Shown piece by piece: positions 54,912-63,208 of a DNA stretch of 64,000 nt. The notes beneath the pieces are model-generated. The model was given only the letters and a program-made list of their open reading frames with translations, was not told the origin of the DNA and did no database searches. Source of the DNA: Buttiauxella warmboldiae (GTDB lineage Bacteria; Pseudomonadota; Gammaproteobacteria; Enterobacterales; Enterobacteriaceae); NCBI RefSeq assembly GCF_003818135.1, contig NZ_RPOH01000064.1, forward strand, positions 1 through 64,000, given 5' to 3'. Positions within the stretch are counted from its first letter, which is position 1. Every line of letters begins with the position of its first letter. The position numbers and the translations under genes were made by a program.

Positions 54912-56246
54912 CTATGCCCGGCGCTGTGCCAGCTCTGCCTGAATATCCAGATAGTAGGGGTTATTAATCAGGTATTTTTTCATCAGCAAGCCGATGGCCA
55001 GGTGGAACAAGGCGGGGATCAGCGTCATCATCAGCGTAATGCCGGTCAGGGAATCTGTGCTCTGCTGGGCGTCAGCCTGATAGCCAAAGTGACTTAACAG
55101 AAAACCCAGCACGCCACCGGCGATCCCCATCCCGAACTTCTGGAAGAACAGGATGCCGCCGAACGCCAGCCCGGAAACTCGCAGCCCGGTTTTCTTCTCG
55201 CCGTAATCCACCGCCTCCGCGATGGATGACCAGAACACGGGCATTTGCATATCGCAGAAAAAGTTAATGAGGAAGAAAAAGACGAATGCGAGGATCAGGT
55301 TTGATTGCCCGACGCAGAAGTACATCGCCACGCTCAGCAGGCAGGTCATCAGTTGGGTGTAACGGAACATGATTATTTTGTCCCAGAAGCGGGTCACCCA
55401 TGTAGCGGCAACCATCGCAAGAATGGATGCCACTACACCAGTGGTCAGGAAGGGGGAGATCAGGCTGTCGCCGCCGCCTAAATAATACTTGGCGTAATAG
55501 GTGGCGACCGAACCCCGAATAACGTAGCCGCACATCATCAACATGATAACGACTCCCAGGATCAGCCACTGATCATTACGCCGTAAAATGGCGAACTGTT
55601 GTCTGACCGTGAGCGCAGGCAGTTCAGGCTCGCTGCGCTCGCGGGTGGTGATAAAACAGAATATAAATAACAGGGTCCCCATCGCGCCCATTAGTCCCAT
55701 GGCGAGCTGATACCCCAGCGCCTTATTGCCGTGGCCCAGCCACACGGCCAGGAAAGGAACCACAATGGTGACTAAAAAGGCGGCGATTTTGGTCATCACA
55801 AAACGGTAACCGTTGGCGCTCAGGCGCTCGGCCGGGTCGTCGGTGATAACGCCAATCAGTGAAATATAAGGAATCGTTATCGCCGTATAGACCAGGGTCA
55901 TGAAGATATAGGTGAAGTATGCCCAGGCGAGCTTGGCCATATAGGCAATATCCGGCGTGATAAACATCAAATATACGGCGAAGCCAAAGGGGAGGGCGAA
56001 CCACAGCAGCCACGGGCGATACCGGCCCTGGCGGGTGGAGACTTTATCGGTGAGCATGCCCATTGCCGGGTCAATTATAGCGTCGATCATACGGACAACC
56101 ATCAGCAGCACTCCCACATCCGCCGCCCGTAAGCCATAGATATCAGTATAGAAATACGCCAGCAGCAGCTGCATGGAGATAATCACCACGTTGATGGCCA
56201 TATCTCCGGCTCCAAAACCTATTTTTTCCATCACAGACAATTTCAT
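54912..56246 (-). CDS. GPH-family sugar/glycoside:cation symporter (MelB-like MFS)
   Basis: About 444 aa from ATG 56246 (MKLSVMEKIGFGAGDMAINV) with AAGGA seven bases upstream; the frame is open to 56273. Twelve membrane segments are expected. KIGFGAGDMA at the N terminus, AIIDPAMGMLTDK in helix 2 and RYRPWLLW after it are typical of MelB/XylP-type GPH transporters. It is the first gene of the ADP-ribosylglycohydrolase operon and should import its substrate, perhaps a riboside. A second, broken copy of its 5' end lies at 57410-57517. Confidence 0.88.
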   Translation of the reverse strand: MKLSVMEKIGFGAGDMAINVVIISMQLLLAYFYTDIYGLRAADVGVLLMVVRMIDAIIDPAMGMLTDKVSTRQGRYRPWLLWFALPFGFAVYLMFITPDIAYMAKLAWAYFTYIFMTLVYTAITIPYISLIGVITDDPAERLSANGYRFVMTKIAAFLVTIVVPFLAVWLGHGNKALGYQLAMGLMGAMGTLLFIFCFITTRERSEPELPALTVRQQFAILRRNDQWLILGVVIMLMMCGYVIRGSVATYYAKYYLGGGDSLISPFLTTGVVASILAMVAATWVTRFWDKIIMFRYTQLMTCLLSVAMYFCVGQSNLILAFVFFFLINFFCDMQMPVFWSSIAEAVDYGEKKTGLRVSGLAFGGILFFQKFGMGIAGGVLGFLLSHFGYQADAQQSTDSLTGITLMMTLIPALFHLAIGLLMKKYLINNPYYLDIQAELAQRRA

Positions 56247-56317
56247 ATCGTTATCCTTATTGTGTAAGAGCACGCAAGAAAATGATGAAATTTATGTAAC
56301 CGTCTGAAATTAATGAT

Positions 56318-56584
56318 TTATAAGAAACGTGTGCCCGGAACTCTGCCGGGAATGTAGTTAAAGAACCATGGGTTACAGGTGGCTTGATGCAGGTGAGGGA
56401 TCGTGACGGGATGAATATTCAGTGCAGTAGCAATCAGCCATTCACCTTTCAGCAACGGGCGTGCCGGGTAATGTGCCTGCGTGGAGGAGGCCAGCCTTAC
56501 GCTATGCGAAACCGCTACCAGACTGGTGCCCTGCTTGCGCAGGTTGGCGATGATATTGGCGGGATGCCAGTCTTGTTTAACCAT
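56318..56584 (-). pseudogene. Decayed Nlp/Ner-type DNA-binding gene
   Basis: From ATG 56584 the minus strand reads MVKQDWHPANIIANLRKQGT, then SLVAVSHSVRLASST and KGEWLIATALNIHP, matching Nlp/SfsB/Ner-type winged helix regulators related to phage Mu Ner. The normally conserved ending around SEIWPSRYFD is replaced by unrelated residues after a frameshift, and the recognition region is altered (SVRLASSTQAHYPARP). It is probably a non-functional relic, though an altered protein of about 88 residues could be made. Confidence 0.65.
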
Positions 56585-56765
56585 TATGTTTACCTTATTC
56601 AAAATATCAGGAAGCAGATCTAACAACGCTTTGTTAATTTTGATTTTTTGTGAGGTAAGGCATTTTCAGGGCGAGCGAAGGCGTGACAGTTCTGCCCGGG
56701 TTATGCGATGCTCAGGAATTAGGTTTGCAGCGTGTGGGTGTCTGCAAAACAGTCAGTTAAATTTA

Positions 56766-56812
56766 TCGAACTTAAGGTCGAGTGTAAAGTTTAAATTCGA
56801 CTTTAAGTTCGA
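56766..56812. promoter_or_regulatory. Large inverted repeat before the phage-type HTH gene, likely its operator
   Basis: TCGAACTTAAGGTCGA and TCGACTTTAAGTTCGA are 16-base arms that pair with one mismatch, separated by 15 bases. They end 17 bases before the HTH gene. The layout fits an autoregulatory operator, with each half itself partly symmetric around TTAA. Confidence 0.6.
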
Positions 56813-56829
56813 GAGGTTTGTTTTTTTAA

Positions 56830-57279
56830 ATGTTTAAAAATCAATTTGTTAGTGGTTGGTGCGATTTTATGATAAAAAAAGAAGAACAAAATTTGGACGT
56901 AGATCACAAAAGTCCTTTTAAAGACAGACTGGCGGAAGCCATGCTGGGAGAAAGTAATTCTTCCTTTGCCCGAAAATGTGGTGTCACTGAGACGACAATC
57001 AGGAAGTATCTGCATGGTAAAGCCTGGCCGAGAGCATTAACACTACAGAAAATATCCCAGATTACAGGCAGAAGTACCTCATGGCTTCTTGGCGAAGATG
57101 ACGATACAAAAGTTCGAGATTCAGTGAGAGAGAATGCTGAAGACGGATTATTTAAAGATACGGAATTACTTCTTCATTTATTTAAATTTTTGCCTGTTGC
57201 GCAGAGGAGCCAGGTATTAAAACAGGTATTGAAAGAAGTGACTCAGTGCGTTGAAAACGTGGACCGTTATAAAAAATAA
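56830..57279 (+). CDS. Phage-type helix-turn-helix regulator
   Basis: 149 aa (137 aa if started at the ATG at 56869). After a basic N terminus, residues ~38-90 read FARKCGVTETTIRKYLHGKA and ISQITGRSTSWLLGEDD, a helix-turn-helix typical of phage repressor-like XRE regulators. The C-terminal ~45 residues (LLLHLFKFLPVAQRSQVLKQ) look like a helical dimerisation part. GAGAGG lies about 14 bases upstream of 56830. The inverted repeat right in front suggests autoregulation. No other prophage structural genes are near. Confidence 0.78.
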   Translation: MFKNQFVSGWCDFMIKKEEQNLDVDHKSPFKDRLAEAMLGESNSSFARKCGVTETTIRKYLHGKAWPRALTLQKISQITGRSTSWLLGEDDDTKVRDSVRENAEDGLFKDTELLLHLFKFLPVAQRSQVLKQVLKEVTQCVENVDRYKK

Positions 57280-57409
57280 TGTTATGAGGTCTGTAAGTGT
57301 CAATAAAGTTGTCATCCCAGATTTATTAGTAAACCTGTTCCACCCGATACTATTGTGCAGACAATAGAAACCAAAATGGTAAGGCATGCCATGTTCCATC
57401 TGCTGCCCG

Positions 57410-57517
57410 TAAACCGTAAATATCAGTGCCAGCAGCAACTGTATGGAGATAATCACTATGTTAATGGCAGTATCTCAGGCCCTGAAACCTATTTTTTCTA
57501 TCACAGACAACTTCATA
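57410..57517 (-). pseudogene. Duplicated, broken 5' end of the GPH transporter gene
   Basis: The minus strand from ATG 57517 reads MKLSVIEKIGFRA, a stop, then DTAINIVIISIQLLLALIFT. The intact transporter at 56246 reads MKLSVMEKIGFGAGDMAINV followed by VIISMQLLLAY, so the two are clearly homologous at protein and DNA level. Similarity ends after about 35 codons. An ancient partial duplication, or a remnant of a second transporter, is indicated. Confidence 0.8.
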
Positions 57518-57578
57518 TCTTTATCATTACCGCGTTAATTGATTATCCTGTTTTGGATATAAAATCGGATATTAAAAA

Positions 57579-57815
57579 ATGCCATCAATTTATTCTTCTG
57601 AATATCAGTTAGTTATAACGGCATTGCGGTCTGCCAGGCGTGATAAAGGGATGACGCAGGCTCAACTGGCAAAAGCGTTGGGCAAGCCCCAGTCATTTAT
57701 CGCAAAAGTGGAAAACGGAGAACGTCGTCTGGATGTTATTGAGTTTGCCCATATTGCTCATCTGTTATCGTTGGACCCAGCTGATGTATTAAAAATGGCT
57801 TTGTCTCAGAAGTGA
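57579..57815 (+). CDS. Small XRE-family helix-turn-helix protein
   Basis: 78 aa. LRSARRDKGMTQAQLAKALG and KPQSFIAKVENGERRLDVIE form a complete classical XRE/Cro-C1 HTH covering nearly the whole protein. Such single-domain proteins regulate prophage, TA or restriction genes. No target is clear; the next genes are broken TA modules. A start ATG lies at 57579, but no strong ribosome-binding site is visible. Confidence 0.78.
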   Translation: MPSIYSSEYQLVITALRSARRDKGMTQAQLAKALGKPQSFIAKVENGERRLDVIEFAHIAHLLSLDPADVLKMALSQK

Positions 57816-58043
57816 TTTTTTAGTTAGCTAATTGTTAAGTAGCAGAGTGATTAAAATCCTTTGTTTGGGATATTTTAAAAGCACCATGATATGGAGGTCT
57901 TAACCAGTTGTTGAGGCTAAAGAAATAACAACAGCCATATGTGGACTTTATCGGCGGTCGCTTTGCTAATGAATGAGCCTGAGCACCTAACTGAAAATCT
58001 CTGACATTGCGCGATATTGCCGCTCAGAGAAAGCTGAAGCATC
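57816..58043. other. Gap before broken parE, possible antitoxin remnant
   Basis: About 230 bases. The last ~40 bases read RDIAAQRKLKHHV before a stop that overlaps the parE start, as a ParD antitoxin tail would, but there is no complete upstream frame. Nothing else was recognised. Confidence 0.3.
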
Positions 58044-58326
58044 ATGTATAAGCTGACAGAACGGGTAGCAAACGACTTCATCAGCATTTATGGCTATATG
58101 CTCGTTAAATTTGGTGAAGGCCAGGACCGAAGCGCTTGAGGCATTTTTTGAAACACTGGCCGGAATGCCAGAAATGGGGCGAGATTATCCTGCGGTTCCA
58201 GGTGTGATGCGCATTGAATTTCAGCGACATACCATTTTTTATGTTGTCCGTGATATCGATATTCTGATTGCGCGTATTTTGCATCAGCAGATGAACCACT
58301 CCTGGCATTTATTATCAATGGAGTAG
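58044..58326 (+). pseudogene. parE: Broken ParE-family toxin gene
   Basis: ATG 58044 reads MYKLTERVANDFISIYGYML, a normal ParE start, then runs to a stop after GQDRSA. The other frame continues with ALEAFFETLAGMPEMGRDYP and FQRHTIFYVVRDIDILIARI, the rest of a ParE toxin. A small deletion around 58120-58135 therefore split the gene. The C-terminal piece alone is unlikely to act on gyrase. Confidence 0.8.
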
Positions 58327-58572
58327 GGGGCCTGGATTGAGAAAAAATCATTTAATTATTAATGCGGTATTATCTTGCTGCGTATTTGGAACCCCTGTTC
58401 TGCACGCTGGAATATGTGCCAGCGTGGTTATCTTCGGGCTTTAACTCGCTGGCAACGCCGGGATGGCGTGATGCTAAATCAGGAGCGGGAAAAACAGGCG
58501 GCGTAATTAACTCGGGTGACAACCTCATTGATACTTACCGCAACCGCGCCACTATTACTGCTATATTTGCCT

Positions 58573-58604
58573 CTCACTGTCTCACTGTCTCACTGTCTCA
58601 CTGT
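58573..58604. repeat. Four tandem copies of an 8-bp unit (CTCACTGT)
   Basis: CTCACTGT is repeated four times exactly, ending in CTGTTTTAATAG, about 100 bases before the vapB-like gene. Unit length is not a multiple of three. It could be a slippage-prone tract in the promoter region, but no conserved gene spans it. Confidence 0.85.
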
Positions 58605-58650
58605 TTTAATAGAATTGTGTGCTTCTGGTATTTTATATATCCCGTTGACA

Positions 58651-58665
58651 TATCCCATGGGGATA
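58651..58665. promoter_or_regulatory. Inverted repeat upstream of the vapB-like gene, possible operator
   Basis: TATCCC and GGGATA flank ATG, and a possible -35 element TTGACA lies at 58645-58650. VapB-type antitoxins bind such repeats in their own promoters. A further half site, TATATCCC, lies near 58636. Confidence 0.45.
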
Positions 58666-58708
58666 CTACCGCTGACAGTGGTACGAAATTTAAACGCAGG
58701 CGGTAGTA

Positions 58709-58912
58709 ATGGAAAAGACGACAATTTTTAAAAGTAACCGCAGTCAGGCGGTGCGTTTGCCGAAAGAGGTGAAACTCGTCGATATTGTGACTGTCGGGCG
58801 GGCACGAATTATTACTCCGGCAGGAGAGGGCTGGGATACCGATCCAGGCGACCTCACAGAAATGGACGATGGCATTGGGACTGGTGCATGGCAATGGCCA
58901 TTTTATTATTGA
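58709..58912 (+). pseudogene. VapB-like antitoxin with rearranged C terminus
   Basis: 67 aa. METTIFKSNRSQAVRLPKEV-like residues at the N terminus (actual start MEKTTIFKSNRSQAVRLPKE) and VGRARIITPAGEGWD are those of VapB/AbrB-fold antitoxins. The usual C-terminal toxin-binding tail is replaced by unrelated residues ending in WQWPFYY, and no vapC follows. A short unrelated frame after it (GNGHFIIEFGDRLDGHYGEE) looks like a fragment of another gene. Confidence 0.65.
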
Positions 58913-58993
58913 GTTCGGTGACCGCCTGGACGGTCACTACGGAGAAGAGGCATTTACACAGAATGGTGTTTGGGCTGTATTTTGGTGAGTTTT

Positions 58994-59545
58994 TTATTTT
59001 CTTGATAGCTGTTCACTTAACTCTTTTGTTGTTATCACGGTAGCAAAATCCGCAGCCAGAAGCGCAAGTGTGACATCCAGGATTAGTTTTGCCCCAGGTT
59101 CATCACCTTTAAGTGCAAAACTAATAACAGCATCCTGAATCACCGTCATGTTAAGACCAGCATCAGCCCCGGCTCTGACCGTTGAAGTGACGCAAAATCC
59201 AGCGACGGCACCGATAACAACACACGCTGAGAGTTGATGGTCTTTTAAATACGTTAACAGCCCAGTTGAGCTGAATGCGGAAGAGGTATTTTTTACAAAT
59301 ACAGGCTCACCGTATTTTTCTTCAAACTCTTTTACAGGCTGAGCAAGGGGGGAACTGTGGTGCAATAACGATCCCTCTTCGGTGGAGTGATGCCGTATGT
59401 GTATCACTGGGCTAATGTTTTTTCTGAATATTTCCAGAATGGCACGCATATTATCTATCGCGTTATGAGGGAACATTTCCACTCCGCGATTTATTCTGTC
59501 TGTCACAAAGTTTTGCATATCAATAACCAGTAACGCGGTAGCCAT
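58994..59545 (-). CDS. Isochorismatase-family cysteine hydrolase
   Basis: About 183 aa from ATG 59545, five bases after AGGAG (an adjacent ATG at 59548 is possible). ALLVIDMQNFV holds the catalytic Asp, VFVKNTSSAF the Lys, and IGAVAGFCVTSTVRAGADAG the nucleophile Cys. The family cleaves amides or isochorismate-like ethers; length and lone position suggest a nicotinamidase- or ureidoacrylate-type amidohydrolase and not siderophore isochorismatase. No operon partner is present. Confidence 0.85.
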   Translation of the reverse strand: MATALLVIDMQNFVTDRINRGVEMFPHNAIDNMRAILEIFRKNISPVIHIRHHSTEEGSLLHHSSPLAQPVKEFEEKYGEPVFVKNTSSAFSSTGLLTYLKDHQLSACVVIGAVAGFCVTSTVRAGADAGLNMTVIQDAVISFALKGDEPGAKLILDVTLALLAADFATVITTKELSEQLSRK

Positions 59546-59563
59546 CATATCTCCTGAATACAA

Positions 59564-60183
59564 TAAGAGCTCATCCCATTAGGGCTATTTTACTTGCCAT
59601 TTTGAACCAGGGCAGTGCTCGAAATCCTCACGTACTACGTGTACGCTCCGGTTTCTCCGCGCTTCCGTGTTCAAACTGGCTACGCCAATTACGCCTACTG
59701 GGATAGGCTCTAAAACGGCTGCAATCACTAACGGAAAGAGTTTTTTGGCCAGTTTTCCATGGTTTAGGCACCTCAAAAACAATAAAGCTTTATGAGGTGA
59801 CTAACAAGGTGCCTAAAAGGTTCGGATTTAATTAGTTTGCGTCAGACTTCGCGGGACAAATTGGATGCACAAAAAAGCCCGCAGGGCTTGTGCCATGAGG
59901 GCTTTCAGGACTTCATCGGGCTGGGGTCCCTGTAACTAGATATCTATTTGATTGAATTTTCTAGATAACTGTTGTTTCTGACTTTACCTTTGGTTCTATA
60001 AAGGAACCATAAATCGTAACGGCATAACCCCCTGAAAATAGTCCGTTAGCGAACTGTATCAAAAAATATCAAACCTTTTGGTTCAACTTCCTGATGGCAT
60101 CTGAACTCATTTCATTGGTCTTCCTTTAACATGTCGATTACGTTTGCTACATACATTAAGTCTAATGCCTGTTGGAGATCGTT
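59564..60183. other. Intergenic region at the island boundary
   Basis: About 620 bases. An open minus-strand frame at 59585-59782 (65 codons) has no ribosome-binding site or recognised family and may be chance. A minus-strand terminator lies at 59871-59889. The rest, 59890-60183, shows no gene and should carry the promoter of the next one. This type of mixed sequence before an AlpA-linked gene could hold an attachment site, but no matching right-hand repeat was found in the window. Confidence 0.4.
59871..59889 (-). terminator. Rho-independent terminator on the minus strand
   Basis: AAGCCC-TGC-GGGCTT followed by a run of T on the minus strand (GGGCTTTTTT). It has no clear upstream gene in the minus direction any more, suggesting that the gene it served was lost. 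Confidence 0.65.
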
Positions 60184-61035
60184 ATGAAAAACTGGTCAGT
60201 TGAACATACGAGAGAGGTGAAGAAGTGGCTGGATATAGATACATATCGCGGATTCGAAGAGCTTCCGCTTATACACCTCTACCATGAATTGCTGGCAAGG
60301 ACATTGTTCTTCAAACAATATCATGAAGAATTTGAAGCAGAAGCCGTAAGGCTCTACATCGACAGGATCTTCACTGGAAAGCCCTTTCTCATCACAGAAA
60401 AGCATCTCGGCTATCTCACAAGAGAGGATACTCTTTACCAGCCCCCTCACTTCTTTTTGACGACAACCGAAAGACTGGCTCAACTCAGCATAGTTGGATT
60501 ACGGAACTCACTGTTTTTTTGGGATGGAAGCGATGAGTATTCTGTTAACAGAGAATTCCTCGATAGCCCTGTATCGGAAGTTTTGCCAAAATTGTTCAGG
60601 GATACTGTCATGGTCGAAATCGACCTAGCAAACGGGACAGATGAAGAGATCGCTGAATCCCTAAAGGCTGCACTTCCTCAATGGCGTAAAGTACGGGGTA
60701 TCGAAGCCGATACATCTGATTCGATCAGGTTTGGCTATGGCACCATCAAGAAAATCATTAATTACAGACTCATTCCCATGATCGACATCCTGGTATGGTC
60801 AAAATTACATAAAGTACGTATATCAGAAGACCGCCTTTCTCGCCTGTTATATACAGATGACGATGATGAGATCAACACTCGCCTGAACCACCAAATCAGG
60901 GATACAGACAAACCCCTTGCTTTGAAGGCGGCGAGTATACCTTTTATTCGCCAGTTTAATCTGTTCATCAACAAGAACAGCCATTTGAAAAAGATCAGAG
61001 TTTCAGAGGTGATGAAAATCTCAGATTCTGACTAA
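60184..61035 (+). CDS. Uncharacterised 283-aa protein next to an AlpA-type gene
   Basis: About 283 aa from ATG 60184 (GGAG upstream at 60175). No domain is recognised with confidence; possibly DUF6387-like, a family often found beside AlpA regulators and integrases in enterobacterial islands. The sequence starts MKNWSVEHTREVKKWLDIDT, has a mixed alpha/beta look, a stretch of acidic residues (LLYTDDDDEI) and no membrane segment or signal peptide. Likely island cargo of unknown role. Confidence 0.6.
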   Translation: MKNWSVEHTREVKKWLDIDTYRGFEELPLIHLYHELLARTLFFKQYHEEFEAEAVRLYIDRIFTGKPFLITEKHLGYLTREDTLYQPPHFFLTTTERLAQLSIVGLRNSLFFWDGSDEYSVNREFLDSPVSEVLPKLFRDTVMVEIDLANGTDEEIAESLKAALPQWRKVRGIEADTSDSIRFGYGTIKKIINYRLIPMIDILVWSKLHKVRISEDRLSRLLYTDDDDEINTRLNHQIRDTDKPLALKAASIPFIRQFNLFINKNSHLKKIRVSEVMKISDSD

Positions 61036-61135
61036 GGCTAACCTCTATTAGCTCTGGCGTTCTCAGCTTCTGTCTCTTTCTTGCTGATTCATTCGTATAG
61101 TCATACCCATCAAAACGACACAAGAGGAAACGACT

Positions 61136-61342
61136 ATGAATCAGCACAATACCCGCCTTATTCGTTTACCAGAGGTTCTGCATCGAACTGGATACGGTAA
61201 AGCTTGGATCTATCACCTCATCAACCAAAATCGTTTTCCTTCCCCCGTTAAAATCGGTGCGCGCTCTGTTGCTTTCATTGAAAGTGAAGTAGACGAATGG
61301 ATTCAATTAACTATCGAAAATTCAAGAAAGCATGTAGCCTGA
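61136..61342 (+). CDS. AlpA-family excisionase-like regulator
   Basis: 68 aa. LIRLPEVLHRTGYGKAWIYH, then INQNRFPSPVKIGARSVAFI and SEVDEWIQ, is the textbook AlpA pattern: a MerR-like winged helix that acts as excisionase or activates a P4-type integrase. AGAGGAAA lies seven bases before ATG 61136. Its presence marks this stretch as part of a P4-like satellite or integrative island. Confidence 0.88.
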   Translation: MNQHNTRLIRLPEVLHRTGYGKAWIYHLINQNRFPSPVKIGARSVAFIESEVDEWIQLTIENSRKHVA

Positions 61343-61561
61343 AATAAAATGACAGCCTTCTTATTTATGGGGGTTAATTCTCAGATTTGTAAAGTTTAAA
61401 TCTTAAAAAAATCTATATTTAACGTAATTCTTTACGTTTTTTCTGGCAGAGCTTTTGCTATAAGGCTTAGAGATGGTTTTCTTAATATCTGGTATGGATA
61501 CTCATAATATTATCATTTATTCTATCCCAATGAATTCAAAGGGATAGAATTTTTAAAAGAA

Positions 61562-62518
61562 TTAAATCCCAGTAGCCAAGGAATAAAACTCTTTTTTTAC
61601 CTCATCTTCATCTATAGATGGGTTTTGGTGTATATATTCATCATTTATATCATAGCAACCTGTTCTAATAGGTATGCAGGTTGCATGTTTATGCGAATCT
61701 AATAAAAAAACGTCTTCATATTGGTAGAATACTCCAAATACTCTCGGATCAAGATTGAAGTGTACATATGTGTTTTTAGCTTTATGATAATAATATTCAA
61801 TTTTTTGATTTATATAGCCCTGTATTATTTTTTCGAAATTCTTATTGCGGGGTATTTGTGATTGCGCATCTTCAGGGCTTGTTCCAAGACTCTTATATTG
61901 GTCGCAAAACTCAATAAATATTGAATTAATGAAATTTTGTATCTCTTCCTTTGATACTAAATGAGATATGTCAATGGAGATGAATCCCCTTGTAGCTAAA
62001 CCATCTTCGATTCTTTTTATTATTTGATTGTTTGCTTTTCTAATATTTTGCTCGAATCCTGATTCGCTATGTAAAAATTTACATTCAATTGCAATGTCAT
62101 TATCAATAATAATGTCGCAGTCGCTTGTAATGTTTACATCTTTTTGATCTTCTCTTAATAAGTATCTCAAAGCCATATCAAACTCAAAGTAAAAATCATT
62201 GTGTTCTTCTTCTAAGTTAGAGAATGAATGATTTCCACTTACTAATTTTAATAAATTTTTCTCTAAAAAATCTATATCACCTGCAAAAATAGGCAGTAAC
62301 CTTCCATATTTGTTAATGGCAGCCAATAACTTAGTTTGGTTTACTAAATCCAATTCACTTAGATTGCTAAGTTGCTTTTGAAAAAACCAAAACTTGCTTT
62401 TCTTAAATCTATTCTCTCCTATTACTGAGCAGAGAAATTCAGTGAATTTAAGATACTCTGTCTTTACAAAATCGAGTTCTTTATTGTTTATATAACTACC
62501 TTTCTGAGGATGATTCAT
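61562..62518 (-). CDS. Uncharacterised protein with PD-(D/E)XK nuclease-like motif
   Basis: 318 aa, AT-rich codons unlike its neighbours. Near residues 112-150 the order FEFDMALRYLL, then DCDIIIDNDIAIECKFLHSE matches the core of PD-(D/E)XK nucleases (Glu in the helix, Asp, then ExK: here ECK). Downstream (QNIRKANNQIIKRIEDGLAT) fits the following helix. No methylase, helicase or partner gene is next to it. It may be a stand-alone defence nuclease or a structural relative; no family name is assigned. Confidence 0.6.
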   Translation of the reverse strand: MNHPQKGSYINNKELDFVKTEYLKFTEFLCSVIGENRFKKSKFWFFQKQLSNLSELDLVNQTKLLAAINKYGRLLPIFAGDIDFLEKNLLKLVSGNHSFSNLEEEHNDFYFEFDMALRYLLREDQKDVNITSDCDIIIDNDIAIECKFLHSESGFEQNIRKANNQIIKRIEDGLATRGFISIDISHLVSKEEIQNFINSIFIEFCDQYKSLGTSPEDAQSQIPRNKNFEKIIQGYINQKIEYYYHKAKNTYVHFNLDPRVFGVFYQYEDVFLLDSHKHATCIPIRTGCYDINDEYIHQNPSIDEDEVKKEFYSLATGI

Positions 62519-63208
62519 TTGACTAAATCCTTTTTAAGAAAAAACAATCACGCAATCATTTTTATAGCATAAAGTAATGAAAGATTAAATATAATGATTT
62601 ACTAACTTAAAGACATAAAAGTAGCTCATAGGTAGGTTGTATTATATTGTTGATTTATTCCTTATCAATCAGCGGCTTGAGTCGGTGTGATTTATACTGA
62701 TGCACCATTTGCTTGTAGTTTCTGATTTATGCTTGTGTTGATCAGAATTGCACGCATACTTATCTTCACATAAGAAGTTAAATTTTCATCCTCACCCCCA
62801 CCAGCTCTCATCTTTCTAGGTTGCTCAAGGTATTGAAAGCGATTGTAGGCTTCCTTGACATCAATGGTGTCAACGCTTCAGGCCCATGCTTTTTCGATTA
62901 AGTCAGTACAGAATCCTTTCGCATTGTGATTACTGAAGGGATACATCTCATACTATGAGCCACTAACAACTCTTTGAAACCCCCTGCGTTTAACGTCATG
63001 TTAGCTTCTTAGCTGTTTGCCGGTTCAAGCGGCATATGATAATCAGAAAACATCATTGATTATCCTAGGATAAGCAACATCATTTTTCAGAGTCGCCATT
63101 CAGATACTAACATCCTGTAACATATTAATTAAATGGTGTATCCTCATTTCTATAGGAAAAATCCGCTTTAAAGCGGTTGCTGATTGTGATTATTAGTTTT
63201 GTGAGGCA
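62519..63208. other. Intergenic region, mostly non-coding, with integrase remnant
   Basis: About 690 bases. Apart from the integrase remnant at 62692-62925 no gene was recognised. The last ~150 bases before the hxsD-like gene should contain its promoter (for example TTAAATGGTG near 63130). Confidence 0.4.
62692..62925 (-). pseudogene. C-terminal remnant of a P4-type tyrosine integrase
   Basis: The minus strand reads KGFCTDLIEKAWA, a stop, then VDTIDVKEAYNRFQYLEQPR and KM, matching the end of P4-family integrases (…VIEKCLAH…VRAAYNR.EYLEERRKM). The catalytic Tyr-equivalent (AYNRxxYLE) region is still recognisable. Most of the gene is missing, so the element likely lost its own integrase. Confidence 0.55.

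Noticed and set aside
58573-58604. Short tandem repeat as a CRISPR array
   Set aside because: Units of 8 bases are contiguous without spacers and no cas genes are present.
58994-59545. Isochorismatase as part of a catecholate siderophore pathway
   Set aside because: It is a short single-domain cysteine hydrolase with no ent-type neighbours and far from the NRPS locus.
59585-59782. 65-codon minus-strand frame
   Set aside because: No RBS or known family; probably a non-coding relic near the island boundary.
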